Positions 7,519 through 18,406 of a stretch of 64,000 nucleotides of DNA are shown here, one piece after another. The position numbers and the translations under genes are program-made. Position 1 is the stretch's first letter; every line of letters starts with the position of its first letter. Source of the stretch: Pyrinomonadaceae bacterium (lineage in GTDB: Bacteria; Acidobacteriota; Blastocatellia; Pyrinomonadales; Pyrinomonadaceae); contig JAJQRF010000003.1 in assembly GCA_021228405.1 (NCBI GenBank), forward strand, positions 1-64,000, written 5' to 3'. The notes below the pieces were generated by a model. It worked only from the letters and a program-made list of their open reading frames with translations, did no database searches and was not told the DNA's origin.

Positions 7519-10500
7519 TTAATTATCGGCAACAAAATCCAGTTCGCCGATATTTTCGGTGACAGTGACGACGCGCGACGGATTAGCGAAATTGTAACGG
7601 CGATTTTGAACCGTGACAACGTAAGTCGAACCCGACGGAACTTCGTCGAAATTGTAAACGCCGAAAGAATTTGTCTGCGCGATGCGCGATTCGCCCGTTA
7701 CCACATTTGTCAGCACGACCTGAACGCGGCTGATGCCCGTTTTACCGACCAACACGCGCCCGCTGACCGAAGCCGTTGCCGCCGTCGGCGCGAACAAACC
7801 TTGATTTACATAATTTTCCAGATAACTGTAACCGTTTCCGTCAATTGCCGTTGCGTCGTTCGGATCGTTCGGGTTCAAACCGCGCGCGATTTCCCAAGTA
7901 TCGGGAATTCCGTCCTGATCGGTATCGAGCGGCACAGGCGCGGAATTTAACAAAGGAAATCCGCCGACTTCGGTTTGCGAATTTATCATCGCGCCCGTTT
8001 CGCCGTTGAGCTGCGAAATCATTCGATTGTCAACCGCATCGCGTGTGCGTGATGCGCCGGCGGCGGCGATCACATTCGTATAAGCATTTGCCGCCGTTTG
8101 CGCGTCGATCTCAATTGCCGAATCCGTTGTCGGATTTCCAGCCAGATCGAGCGGCGCGGATTGTTGCGTATAAAGATTTGCGAACATCGCCCAGCCCGTA
8201 TCGGTTCCGTCGCGAACGCCGTTGACGTTGCTGTCAATGACGTTTCCGCTTTGATAAATCCAAGTGTTGACGCTTCCGCCGTTAAAGGCGCGGGCGCGTT
8301 TGCTCAAAGGCGTGTTCGGTCCGGCAACGAGATAGTTTCCGACATAATTTACTTTCGTGATTCCTTCGGAAGCATTGCCGCTGTAGCTCGCGTCGGTTCC
8401 CCAATCGTAGATCACGTTATTGACGAAATCGAGCGTAATATCGTCGCCGACGCGCGGATTGCGGTTGAAATGATGCGAAAAGAAATTGTGATGATACGAA
8501 ATGCGACCGTTTCCGAAACGAATCAACGCACCGTAGCCGTGACGTTCAAATCCCGTCCCGTCATCGGTCAAATGGCACGACAAATTCAAACTTTCCGAGA
8601 TGAACGACCATTGCACGCTGACGCGATCCGAATCGGTCACGGACAAACTTTCGTCAATGCTCCACGAAGCCGAAACGTGATCGATCATCACGTCTTTCGA
8701 GCGCGTCACCCAGAGCGAATCGCCCTGCATCGCCGGACAGCGAATATCGCCCGGACGAAAACGCATATAACGGATAATGACGTGCTGTGTCGAATCGACG
8801 ATCACGCTTCTGCCCGCGATCGTGATGCCGTCACCCGGCGCAGTTTGTCCGGCGATCGTGATAAACGGTTTATTGACGCGCAGATCGGTGTTCAAGCTGA
8901 TCGTGCCCGAAAGATCGAAAACGATCGTGCGCGCTCCCGTCGCCGTCGTGATTCCGTCGCGCAAACTTCCTGCGCCCGAATCGTTGAGATTCGTCACGTG
9001 ATAAGTGTCGCCGCCGCGCCCGCCGATGCTGTATGCGCCTGCGCCCTCGGCGGGCGAAAACGCTTTGACGGTCGATTTTATGTTCAGATTTGCGGTCGCG
9101 CTTCCCGTGTAATTCGGGTCGGTTACGTTCACCGAAACCGCGTAATTTCCGATTGCGGAAGGAACCGTAGCCGAACCGTTATAAGTTGCCGCAACGCTCA
9201 AACCGGCGGGAGTTGTCGCAATCGTGACGGGTTTCGGAGTTCCGTTGAAATTCTGCGTCAAAGCGGAAAGCGTCACCGTTGCCGGTGCTTTCGAGATCGT
9301 CAAAGTTGCCGTTGCCGAACCTTGATAGATCGTGTCATTGACCGTTGCGACGACCGTATAAGTTCCCGCATCGGTCGGAATTGTCGGACTTCCGTTGTAA
9401 GTCACGTCAACCGTCAAATTGTTCGGATCGGTCGCCACGGTTGCAGATTTCGGAATTCCGTCATAAACCTGCACCAGATTTGAAAGCGAAACGATTGCCG
9501 TCAATTTTTCTTCGGGCGTAAAGCCGACAATATTTGACGGGTTGCGGTAAAAATCCAGTTCGCTCTGCGACAAAGGATTACTGCAATCATTCCGCGAGAT
9601 CGGATGCCGTTGCGAACAATCGATCGGTGTCGTTCCGTCAAGCGCGCGGCTGTTTGCTTCCCAGTAACGAATATTCGGATAATTCGCCGCATCGACCGTG
9701 TTCGTCGGATTGTCGAAACGCCAGCCGACGGGCAAAATGTGCGAATCCATCAGCGAATCGATCAAAACGACCTGACTGAACGGAAAATCGTCGGGATCGA
9801 TGCGCCCGAAATAGCTTCCGTTTGTCACGCCCGAAGCTTTGGTGAAACGGCAATTGACGTAAACGTTTCCGTTGTTTCCCGAACCGTTGCGAATCTGTGT
9901 GTAATAGCCGAGATTTTCACGCATCATTTTGAGTTCGGTATTTTTGAAGAACGTATTGCCCGTTCCCCACATAAAATCAACGTCGCCTTCGACGTAACTA
10001 TTTGTAAAATATGCCGAACCCTGTGTCAGTATCGTGTCCTGAAAACTCAAAAGATTAACGCTGTTGACGGTCGTTCTGAGCGCGTATGAGCGAAACGCTT
10101 CGGCTTGCGAACCGCCTTGCGGAGTCGAATTTTGCAAAGTGATATTTTCGAGATTGAAATCGTTCGCGCCCGTATTGACGTTAAACGAAGGTCGCGTTGT
10201 AGTGTTCGGGTTCAAATTGTTATTGTTCGGATATTTTTGAATCGTTCCCGCACGGCTTTCGCCTTTGACGGTTATCAAAGGTTTGGTTGACGGAATATTC
10301 ACGATCTCCATATAACTGCCGTTTTTGACATTGATAATTACGCGTTGAGCATTGTTCGCGGGAACGAAATCGACCGCGCCCTGAATCGTGCAGAAATCGC
10401 CCGAACCGTTTGCATTGACCGTCAAAACGCCTGAACCTGCGGTCGGCGCGGCGGCTTTGGTTGTGAAGCGAAACGTATTTGCGTTTGAAAAACCGACATA

Positions 10501-12195
10501 CGGAACATTCGATAAATCCGTCAAAACGCCCGTGTCCATCACGACATAATAAGTTTTGTTATAAGCAAGCTGATTGTGCAGATAGATCGAAGCCGTGTTG
10601 CCGTTTATCAGGATCGGCAAATATCTGAACAGCGTTCCGCCGATGGTTTTCGTCTGCGGATTGAGCGCGAGATCGATCGTATCGAAAAGCGTTCCATTGT
10701 CTTCGTAAATGCGAATCTGTCCGCTCGTGCCGGGCTTCGGCGTTTGGTTGAAAGTGATGTTCAAAATCTTGTCGACGCAAACCCCGCTTGTATTATTCGG
10801 TTCAAAAGCCGTCGCCGTCATTGCCGAAACGACCGTTAAACGCGCCGGATCGCTCGAAATCGTGCCGCCGCCGTTTGAGATATTGACTGTATAATTCGCC
10901 GTATCGCTCAATTGAACGCTCGCAAAATTCAAAGTCGGATTCGTTTCGCCGCCGAGCGGACTTCCTTCCTTAAACCATTGATACGTCATATTCGGACCCG
11001 TCGCCGTGACCGAAAGACTTGCCGGAGTTCCGATCACGGCGGTCGTATTTTGCGGTTGTTGGTTAATGACGGGCGGCGGATCGGTCGGACCCGAAACGAC
11101 GGTCAAATTTACCGGATCGCTCGGTGTCGTGCCGCCCGCATTGACGACATTGACCGAATAAACGCCCGAATCGGTCGTCTGAACATTGGTAAGTTGTAAA
11201 TTTGCGGTCGTCGCGGTCGGATTTGAAGCCGAAACGGGATTGCCGTCCTTCAACCATTGATAAGAAATCCCCGTTCCCGTCGCACCGACCGAATATTGAA
11301 CGTTTGCGCCGACCGAAACCGTCTGGCTCGGCGGCGCGGGTTGCGTCGTGATCGTCGGCGCGGCAGGGGTTAATTCGACCTTGAACTGCTTGTATCTGAT
11401 CGCGGTTGCCAGTGCCGAACCGCCGATTCTGAGCAGAAAATAATCGAAACTCGCGTAAGGCGTTGTGCTGACCTCGGTGCCCGTGTGCGTTTCATCAACG
11501 CCCTGACCGACCGCACGCGCCGAAATCTGTGTTTCCGTCGCGCTTAAGCGTGTCACCGTGTAGGTAAATGTGTAATCACTGCCGCTCGCAAAAGCCAATC
11601 TGGTCGTCGGGCTTCCCATTCCGCTGATCGGAATTAAACCGGCGGTCGTCGCCATCGAATTGAAAATGTTATTCGTTGTCGGCGAGGTCACGTCGCGCCT
11701 GTAAAATGCGGCAAACGGTCCTGCCGTGTTCGGAAAAATCTCGGCGGCATAACCTGTATCGTCGCCGAACGCGGCGTTATTCAATCCGCCGGTTTGATTA
11801 GTCGTCAGACGCGTTCCTTTTGAATCGAGCAAACCGAAACGGATTCCGCCCGAACTCGTCGCGTATGTCAAAGACAAAACGGACGTAAATTTGATGCTGT
11901 CGCCGACGTTCAAGGTGACGGGCGAACCCGAATTCGTAAAATGCGCCCAATAAGCGTCCGAGCTTGCCGAATTGATCGCAAAATTGACCGAGCCGACCGC
12001 ATCCGTGCGCGGATTATTTCTTGCCGAATAAAGTGCCATCGAATTGTTCGGCAAATCCTGATTGGAACTGCTTCCGTCTGCAAAAACATCGTCTATCACG
12101 GTGATCGAAGCCGCTTTTGTAAAGAGAAAAAAAGTTGCGCCGAAAAGAAAAAACACGGCTGTAAACATTGCGATCGACTTTCTGTATCTCATCAT
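7519..12195 (-). CDS. giant secreted pectinesterase (CE8) plus pectate lyase (PL1) multidomain protein
   Basis: A 1558-residue exported protein. Order: signal peptide (1-28); beta-rich region possibly lectin-like (30-275); two Ig-like domains (about 278-368 and 372-456); Big_5-like domain (about 460-580); CE8 pectin methylesterase (about 590-890) with FQDTIL (Gln719, Asp720) and GDVDFMWG (Asp740); two MBG/YDG-type beta repeats (about 898-1040); PL1-type pectate lyase beta-helix (about 1045-1420) with SIGGRGGDTYHVTNLNDSG, IDHVSASWS and NRNPRVG; a calcium-loop segment LDTDQDGIPDTWE near 1424; and a C-terminal carboxypeptidase-regulatory-like beta domain (about 1475-1555). CE8 demethylates pectin, PL1 then cleaves the de-esterified chain, so both steps are tethered in one molecule. 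The final domain may anchor it at the surface. It starts at the first of two adjacent ATGs behind an AGAAAGA-like site. Confidence 0.88.
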   Translation of the reverse strand: MMRYRKSIAMFTAVFFLFGATFFLFTKAASITVIDDVFADGSSSNQDLPNNSMALYSARNNPRTDAVGSVNFAINSASSDAYWAHFTNSGSPVTLNVGDSIKFTSVLSLTYATSSGGIRFGLLDSKGTRLTTNQTGGLNNAAFGDDTGYAAEIFPNTAGPFAAFYRRDVTSPTTNNIFNSMATTAGLIPISGMGSPTTRLAFASGSDYTFTYTVTRLSATETQISARAVGQGVDETHTGTEVSTTPYASFDYFLLRIGGSALATAIRYKQFKVELTPAAPTITTQPAPPSQTVSVGANVQYSVGATGTGISYQWLKDGNPVSASNPTATTANLQLTNVQTTDSGVYSVNVVNAGGTTPSDPVNLTVVSGPTDPPPVINQQPQNTTAVIGTPASLSVTATGPNMTYQWFKEGSPLGGETNPTLNFASVQLSDTANYTVNISNGGGTISSDPARLTVVSAMTATAFEPNNTSGVCVDKILNITFNQTPKPGTSGQIRIYEDNGTLFDTIDLALNPQTKTIGGTLFRYLPILINGNTASIYLHNQLAYNKTYYVVMDTGVLTDLSNVPYVGFSNANTFRFTTKAAAPTAGSGVLTVNANGSGDFCTIQGAVDFVPANNAQRVIINVKNGSYMEIVNIPSTKPLITVKGESRAGTIQKYPNNNNLNPNTTTRPSFNVNTGANDFNLENITLQNSTPQGGSQAEAFRSYALRTTVNSVNLLSFQDTILTQGSAYFTNSYVEGDVDFMWGTGNTFFKNTELKMMRENLGYYTQIRNGSGNNGNVYVNCRFTKASGVTNGSYFGRIDPDDFPFSQVVLIDSLMDSHILPVGWRFDNPTNTVDAANYPNIRYWEANSRALDGTTPIDCSQRHPISRNDCSNPLSQSELDFYRNPSNIVGFTPEEKLTAIVSLSNLVQVYDGIPKSATVATDPNNLTVDVTYNGSPTIPTDAGTYTVVATVNDTIYQGSATATLTISKAPATVTLSALTQNFNGTPKPVTIATTPAGLSVAATYNGSATVPSAIGNYAVSVNVTDPNYTGSATANLNIKSTVKAFSPAEGAGAYSIGGRGGDTYHVTNLNDSGAGSLRDGITTATGARTIVFDLSGTISLNTDLRVNKPFITIAGQTAPGDGITIAGRSVIVDSTQHVIIRYMRFRPGDIRCPAMQGDSLWVTRSKDVMIDHVSASWSIDESLSVTDSDRVSVQWSFISESLNLSCHLTDDGTGFERHGYGALIRFGNGRISYHHNFFSHHFNRNPRVGDDITLDFVNNVIYDWGTDASYSGNASEGITKVNYVGNYLVAGPNTPLSKRARAFNGGSVNTWIYQSGNVIDSNVNGVRDGTDTGWAMFANLYTQQSAPLDLAGNPTTDSAIEIDAQTAANAYTNVIAAAGASRTRDAVDNRMISQLNGETGAMINSQTEVGGFPLLNSAPVPLDTDQDGIPDTWEIARGLNPNDPNDATAIDGNGYSYLENYVNQGLFAPTAATASVSGRVLVGKTGISRVQVVLTNVVTGESRIAQTNSFGVYNFDEVPSGSTYVVTVQNRRYNFANPSRVVTVTENIGELDFVADN

Positions 12196-12212
12196 TTTAT
12201 CTTTCTGATACG

Positions 12213-13488
12213 CTATTTTTTAACTTTTGACTTCCACTTCGGATAGTCTTTTTCCAGCAATTCGCGCGGCGCGGAAACATACCACGCATAACCGTTACGC
12301 CGTTCGGCTTCGATTTCCGAAACGTCGTATCTGATGACCGCATCGCGCCCGATGAAGATCGGTTTCATCGTTTCCGGTTCGTAAAACCGCGCCCAGATCG
12401 GCGGCGCGTTTCTGTCTTTGACGACGACGTTTCCGCCGTTTCTGCGTTCCCAGCGAATGCCTTTTAACTGATTATCCTTAAACCATTTAACTGCCGCTTC
12501 GACGGCTTCGATCGTTTTATGATTCGGATTGTTTACGAGCATTAAAAATCTCACGATGCCGACCGATTCGCCCGCCGTTAAAGCGATCGGCTCAAAAGTT
12601 CGCGCCGATGCAGGTTTCAGAGTTTTTTCGTCGTATTGTTGCGCCCAGATCGTTTTTTTACCGTTCACTTCGATCTGTGTTTCGAGCAAGACAGGAATCG
12701 CTTTGGCAACGGCTTTTTCCGCTTTTGCGCGTCTTTCTTCTTCAACGAACAAATAATCTTCTTCTTTTTCGGCAATGCCGCGCAGAACCTCTAAAACGCC
12801 GGTCATCACATCGTCATTGAAGGTAATATGCGTGTAATAACCTTTTTTGAGCGGGTAAAATTGCGGAAAACCGCCGTTTTCGTATTGCGACGAAAGCAGA
12901 TAATCCAACCCTTTGAAAAAGGCTTCTTTGTGTTTCGGAAAATTGGTCGGCGGCGTGGATTTCCGCAAACTTCCCGAAATTACCTTTGCCAGAAACGCAA
13001 GCTGTGAATAAGTCGCGCCGTTGTCGATGGTCGTTTCGGAAACGTTCGACTTTTCCCGACCGAGCTTTTCACGTTCGGCTTGCGTGAGCATTTTGCTCAT
13101 CTCGATATTTTTTTCCCAACCGACGTTATCTTTTTGATATAAAACGACTTGATCGGCTATTCGCGCCGCTTCGTCCGTTTCATACCAGAGTTTCTGCTGT
13201 CCGAAAACGTCGCGCCACGCAACCAAACGCCAATCGGGTTCAGTTTTTTCAAGCCATTTGTCACTTGATTTTTTCGGATTCCAGCCGTCTTTTCCCTTCA
13301 AAAAATTTTCAGTTTCAAACTGTTTCGCTTCGTCTTTTGAAAGTTGATGAATCCATTTCACGCGCTCGTTCATTTTCGCGCCCGCGCCTTTTGAATCGAA
13401 TTCGGCAAAATACGCGGTTTTCTCGTTCGCCGCATTTCCCCAATTGTTCCAGCCTTCGGCGCGGATGTGCGCGTCCATTTCCGTATTC
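12213..13488 (-). CDS. frameshifted CE8-PL10 gene, downstream part: CE8 C-terminus and PL10 pectate lyase
   Basis: This frame picks up exactly where the upstream CE8 frame stops: FLNTEMDAHIRAEGWNNWGN is the conserved C-terminal block of pectin methylesterases, followed by about 40 more CE8 residues. A full PL10 pectate lyase follows (WRLVAWRDVFGQQKLWYET, then YENGGFPQFYPLKKGYYTHI, TFNDDVMTGVL, RFYEPETMKPIFIGRD). PL10 cuts polygalacturonate by beta-elimination. No credible independent start codon or ribosome-binding site exists for the PL10 part; codons upstream of the junction in this frame encode an Arg-rich nonsense stretch antithetical to CE8. The end point 13488 is approximate. It is either a broken gene or an assembly error. 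It precedes the giant pectinase by about 17 bases. Confidence 0.85.
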
Positions 13489-14245
13489 AAAAAGTTCGCC
13501 CGTAAGCCCGCCACGGACGCGCCAGAAACACGCCTTTTTCGACGTTTGCGCCGGTTAGTTTCGAGTTGATGAAAACGAACCCGCTCGGTTCGTCCGCCCC
13601 GAAACGCATCGGCGCGGCGATGTAACCGTCGCCTTTTGAATGAATTAAGCAATTATCGAAAACCGCCGCCGCTTGTCCGAAAATGAAATCGACGTGTCCT
13701 TCGATGTAGCAATTTTCAAAATATTGCCGCCCGTTCTTGGCATAAAGCGTGTCCTGCCAACCCAAAAAGCGGCAGTTTTTGAAGATCAATCTGTCCGCTT
13801 CCGATAAAACCGCGACCGCTTGCGAACCGCCTTGTCCGGCGTTTGCTTTGAAATCGAAGGCGTTTTGAAAAGTGAGGTTTTCCGCGTGAAAATCGTGTCC
13901 GCCGACGTAAAAAGCGTAAGCCGCCGAAGTCGTTCCGGCGCGTTTGTTGTTGATGTCGAAGCTCAAAATCGTTTCGTCGCGCGATTCGCCGACGAAGGAA
14001 ATATACGGTTTGTTTGCGGGAATCCTGATCTGTTCGTCGTAAACGCCTTTTTTGATAAAGATCGTAAAGCGTTTTTTATTATTTTCGGGAACTCTTTCGA
14101 TCGCTTCGCCGACGGTTTTGACATTGCCGCCTCCGTCTTTGGCGACGATCAGATCGGCTTTTGCAAAAGAGAAACCTTCGGCTTTAACCGACAGAACGGC
14201 TAAAACCAAAAGCACAAAAAGATTCCCGAATGTAATTTTTTTCAT
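13487..14245 (-). CDS. frameshifted CE8-PL10 gene, upstream part: pectin methylesterase CE8
   Basis: 252 residues from MKKITFGNLFVLLVL (signal peptide, cleavage near VKAEG) through most of a CE8 beta-helix: GGSQAVAVL, LGWQDTLYA (oxyanion Gln and catalytic Asp), EGHVDFIFGQAA (second catalytic Asp) and ARPWRAYGRT. It then ends at TGA (13487-13489) before the invariant C-terminal block, which is present in the next frame. One extra base in the A5 run (plus strand 13489-13493, T5 on the coding strand) would join RPWRAYGRT to FLNTEMDAHI and give a CE8-PL10 protein of about 675 residues. This is the promoter-proximal gene of the pectin locus. Secreted CE8-PL10 fusions make mechanistic sense because de-esterification precedes cleavage. 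Confidence 0.85.
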   Translation of the reverse strand: MKKITFGNLFVLLVLAVLSVKAEGFSFAKADLIVAKDGGGNVKTVGEAIERVPENNKKRFTIFIKKGVYDEQIRIPANKPYISFVGESRDETILSFDINNKRAGTTSAAYAFYVGGHDFHAENLTFQNAFDFKANAGQGGSQAVAVLSEADRLIFKNCRFLGWQDTLYAKNGRQYFENCYIEGHVDFIFGQAAAVFDNCLIHSKGDGYIAAPMRFGADEPSGFVFINSKLTGANVEKGVFLARPWRAYGRTF

Positions 14246-14333
14246 TCCTGATTCTTGATTCTTGAAAAACCGGACTTAATCCTTGCAGATAGAACAATCC
14301 CTTATCGGTTTTCACGTCCTTAAGAACTACAGA

Positions 14334-14362
14334 TTTTTACAGTTTTATAAATTTGACGGCAA
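14334..14362 (-). promoter_or_regulatory. tentative sigma-70-type promoter of the pectin locus
   Basis: On the minus strand TTGCCG (14362-14357), a 17-base spacer and TAAAAA (14339-14334) lie about 90 bases before the CE8-PL10 start and just downstream of the palindromic operator candidate. The -10 match is weak, so this is a suggestion only. Confidence 0.3.
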
Positions 14363-14390
14363 TTAAAATTAATCCGGTAAAAAACATCTT

Positions 14391-14407
14391 AATTGGTATA
14401 ACCAATT
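14391..14407. promoter_or_regulatory. 17-bp palindromic operator candidate (UxuR/ExuR-like)
   Basis: AATTGGTATAACCAATT is a perfect palindrome (arms AATTGGT/ACCAATT around ATA). It closely resembles the known hexuronate-repressor operator core ATTGGTATACCAAT bound by GntR/FCD proteins UxuR and ExuR. It lies upstream of the pectin operon, whose last gene is a GntR/FCD regulator. The surrounding gap 14246-14620 is AT-rich and has no gene. Binding is an inference. Confidence 0.6.
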
Positions 14408-14516
14408 ATTGCAAGTCGCATACTAAGATTCACAAACTAACCCAATATCAATTACTTTTCTATTATAATTTGAACATTTCACCCATAAATCAACTTATTA
14501 AACCCATTTTCAGTAA

Positions 14517-14551
14517 ACCAATTATTTTTATTACTAGCGATGGTTTAACCA
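14517..14551. promoter_or_regulatory. additional operator-like sites
   Basis: A half site ACCAATTATT (14517-14526) repeats the right half and flank of the 17-bp palindrome (14401-14410). TGGTTTAACCA (14541-14551) is a shorter dyad of the same design followed by ATTA. Together with the main palindrome they form a cluster of three sites over 160 bases, compatible with cooperative binding or DNA looping by a GntR regulator. Confidence 0.45.
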
Positions 14552-14620
14552 ATTAGGATTTTGCGTTAAAGTCCGAAACCGATGTTTGATTCATATTCAT
14601 CGCTCATCCAAAGCATAAAA

Positions 14621-14650
14621 AGAGGGTTTCTGAAATTTCAGAAACCCTCT
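14621..14650 (-). terminator. strong intrinsic terminator of the synthetase operon
   Basis: The 30-bp perfect palindrome AGAGGGTTTC TGAAATTTCA GAAACCCTCT is flanked by A-rich and T-rich runs on both sides, so it can stop transcription on either strand. On the minus strand it lies 21 bases beyond the acetyl-CoA synthetase stop and closes the operon that begins near 25723. Confidence 0.9.
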
Positions 14651-14671
14651 TTTTTATCGGTTTTCATTTTT

Positions 14672-16648
<1,977 letters not shown>

Positions 16649-16664
16649 AAATTATTCCTCTAAA

Positions 16665-18323
16665 TTATTCGATTATAAAAACTTTATCCTTATCCAAATT
16701 ACCTTTGCGGCGCAAAATTTCGCGCTGGATTTTGCCTGATTTCGTTTTCGGAAGCTCGGCAATAAACTCGATTTCCTTCGGCGTTGACTGCGGCGAAAGC
16801 TGTGCGCGAACGGCGGCGGCGATCTCTTCCGCGAGTTTTTGCGAGGGCTCGAAACCTTTTCGCAAAACGATAAACGCTTTGACGTGTTCGGTCGTCACGG
16901 CATCAGCCACGCCGACCGCCGCCGATTCAAAGACTGACGGATGAACCAAGATCGCGCTTTCAACTTCAAATGGTCCGACGCGCTGCGCTTCGCACGTTAT
17001 CACGTCATCGTTTCGCGCGACGAACCAGAAATAACCGTTTTCGTCACGCTTTCCGCGATCCCGCGTGATATACCAGCCCGCACGAAAACAGGCGCGGGTC
17101 GCTTCGGGAAAATTCCAGTAACCTTTGAAAAGCGAGGTCAGATTCGGCTTAACCGCGATGTCGCCGACTTCGCCGACGGGCAATTCGCGTCCGTTCGCGT
17201 CGATGATCGCCACGTGAACACCTTCGACCGCCTTTCCCATCGCGCCGCGAAGAATCGGAACGCTCGGGCGATTGGCGATGATCTGCGAACCTGTTTCCGT
17301 CTGCCAGTAATTATCAAAAACCTGCGCGCCGAAAACCCGTTCCGCCCAACCGATGACTTCGGGATTGAGAGGTTCGCCCGCCGAATAAATACGGCGCAGA
17401 CTGAATTCGCGTTTGCGCGGCAGATCGCCCATTTCATTTCGCAAAAGGCGAAGCATCGTCGGTGTCGTATAAAGACAAGTAACCTGATGTTTTTCGAGCA
17501 GTTCGAGCCACTTCTGCGCTTCAAATTCGCCTTCGTAAACAAGGATCGGAAAACCCAAAAGCCACGGCGCGAAGATGCCGTAACACAAACCCGTCACCCA
17601 ACCTGCATCAGCCGTGCACCAGTAAAAATCGTCTTTTTCGAGATGCAAAACGCTTTTCGCCGTTTCGACCAGACGCTCGGAGATCGCGTGCCGATGAACC
17701 ACGCCTTTCGGAAGCCCGGTCGTGCCCGACGTGTAGATCAGAAAACAATTGTCGTCGGGTTCGACAATCTCGGCTTCAAATTCGGCGGAAGCATTTTTCA
17801 CGCGTTCATCGAAATTGTAAAAATCGTCCCTCGTTTCCCAATCGCCGACGACCAGAACTTTTTCGAGCAGAGGCAGTTTTTCAAATATCTCTTCGATCTT
17901 TCCGACATTTGCCGTGTCGGTCACGATCATTTTCGCGCCCGCGTCTTCCAATCTCTGACGAATCGCTTCCGCGCCGAAATCGGCAAACAAAACGCCGACC
18001 GACGCGCCGAGTTTCAAAACCGCCGGAATCACCGCATAAAGTTCGGGCGTGCGGTTCATCAAGGTGAAAACGCGGTCGCCGAAATTTACGCCCGAATCCT
18101 TCAACACGTTTGCCGTTCGGTTTGACAGACGTTCGAGATCGAAAAAGGAAAACGTTTTTGAATTTTCGTTCACGCCTTCCCAGATCATCGCGGTTTTCGA
18201 GCGGTCGGCGGAATGTTTTCGCAGGGCGGCAACGGCTAAATTCGCGTTTTGCGTAAAGACTTCAAACCTTCGCGCCGCATTTTTTTGACCGTTGCTGTCC
18301 GCCATCACATTATGTTCATCCAT
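16665..18323 (-). CDS. AMP-forming acyl-CoA synthetase (AcsA-like)
   Basis: A 552-residue adenylate-forming enzyme: P-loop IYTSGTTGLPKGVVHRH, YWQTETGSQIIAN, hinge ARNDDVITCEAQRVGPFEVE, and KTKSGKIQREILRRKG at the C-terminus. It is about 100 residues shorter than its two Acs neighbours and lacks the usual ACAS_N cap, which matches Bacillus AcsA-type or medium/short-chain acyl-CoA synthetases. The pocket motif YWQTE has Tyr-Trp in place of the Trp-Trp of the flanking Acs enzymes (WWQTE), and the hinge region differs, so its substrate may be propionate, butyrate or another acid. The start is uncertain: no clear ribosome-binding site precedes either ATG. Confidence 0.83.
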   Translation of the reverse strand: MDEHNVMADSNGQKNAARRFEVFTQNANLAVAALRKHSADRSKTAMIWEGVNENSKTFSFFDLERLSNRTANVLKDSGVNFGDRVFTLMNRTPELYAVIPAVLKLGASVGVLFADFGAEAIRQRLEDAGAKMIVTDTANVGKIEEIFEKLPLLEKVLVVGDWETRDDFYNFDERVKNASAEFEAEIVEPDDNCFLIYTSGTTGLPKGVVHRHAISERLVETAKSVLHLEKDDFYWCTADAGWVTGLCYGIFAPWLLGFPILVYEGEFEAQKWLELLEKHQVTCLYTTPTMLRLLRNEMGDLPRKREFSLRRIYSAGEPLNPEVIGWAERVFGAQVFDNYWQTETGSQIIANRPSVPILRGAMGKAVEGVHVAIIDANGRELPVGEVGDIAVKPNLTSLFKGYWNFPEATRACFRAGWYITRDRGKRDENGYFWFVARNDDVITCEAQRVGPFEVESAILVHPSVFESAAVGVADAVTTEHVKAFIVLRKGFEPSQKLAEEIAAAVRAQLSPQSTPKEIEFIAELPKTKSGKIQREILRRKGNLDKDKVFIIE

Positions 18324-18406
18324 TGAGGCAAATATAACATTTCAAATATTTTTTGCCCAAATCCCGACTAAAATTTTCGACCTTCATTTGTTCCGAATCT
18401 TTTCAA

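Noticed and set aside
8098-9483. Long open frame on the plus strand opposite the giant pectinase
   Set aside because: It is antisense to well-supported CE8/PL1 coding sequence, is Arg-rich, has no ribosome-binding site and no recognisable fold. The codon bias of the true strand explains it.
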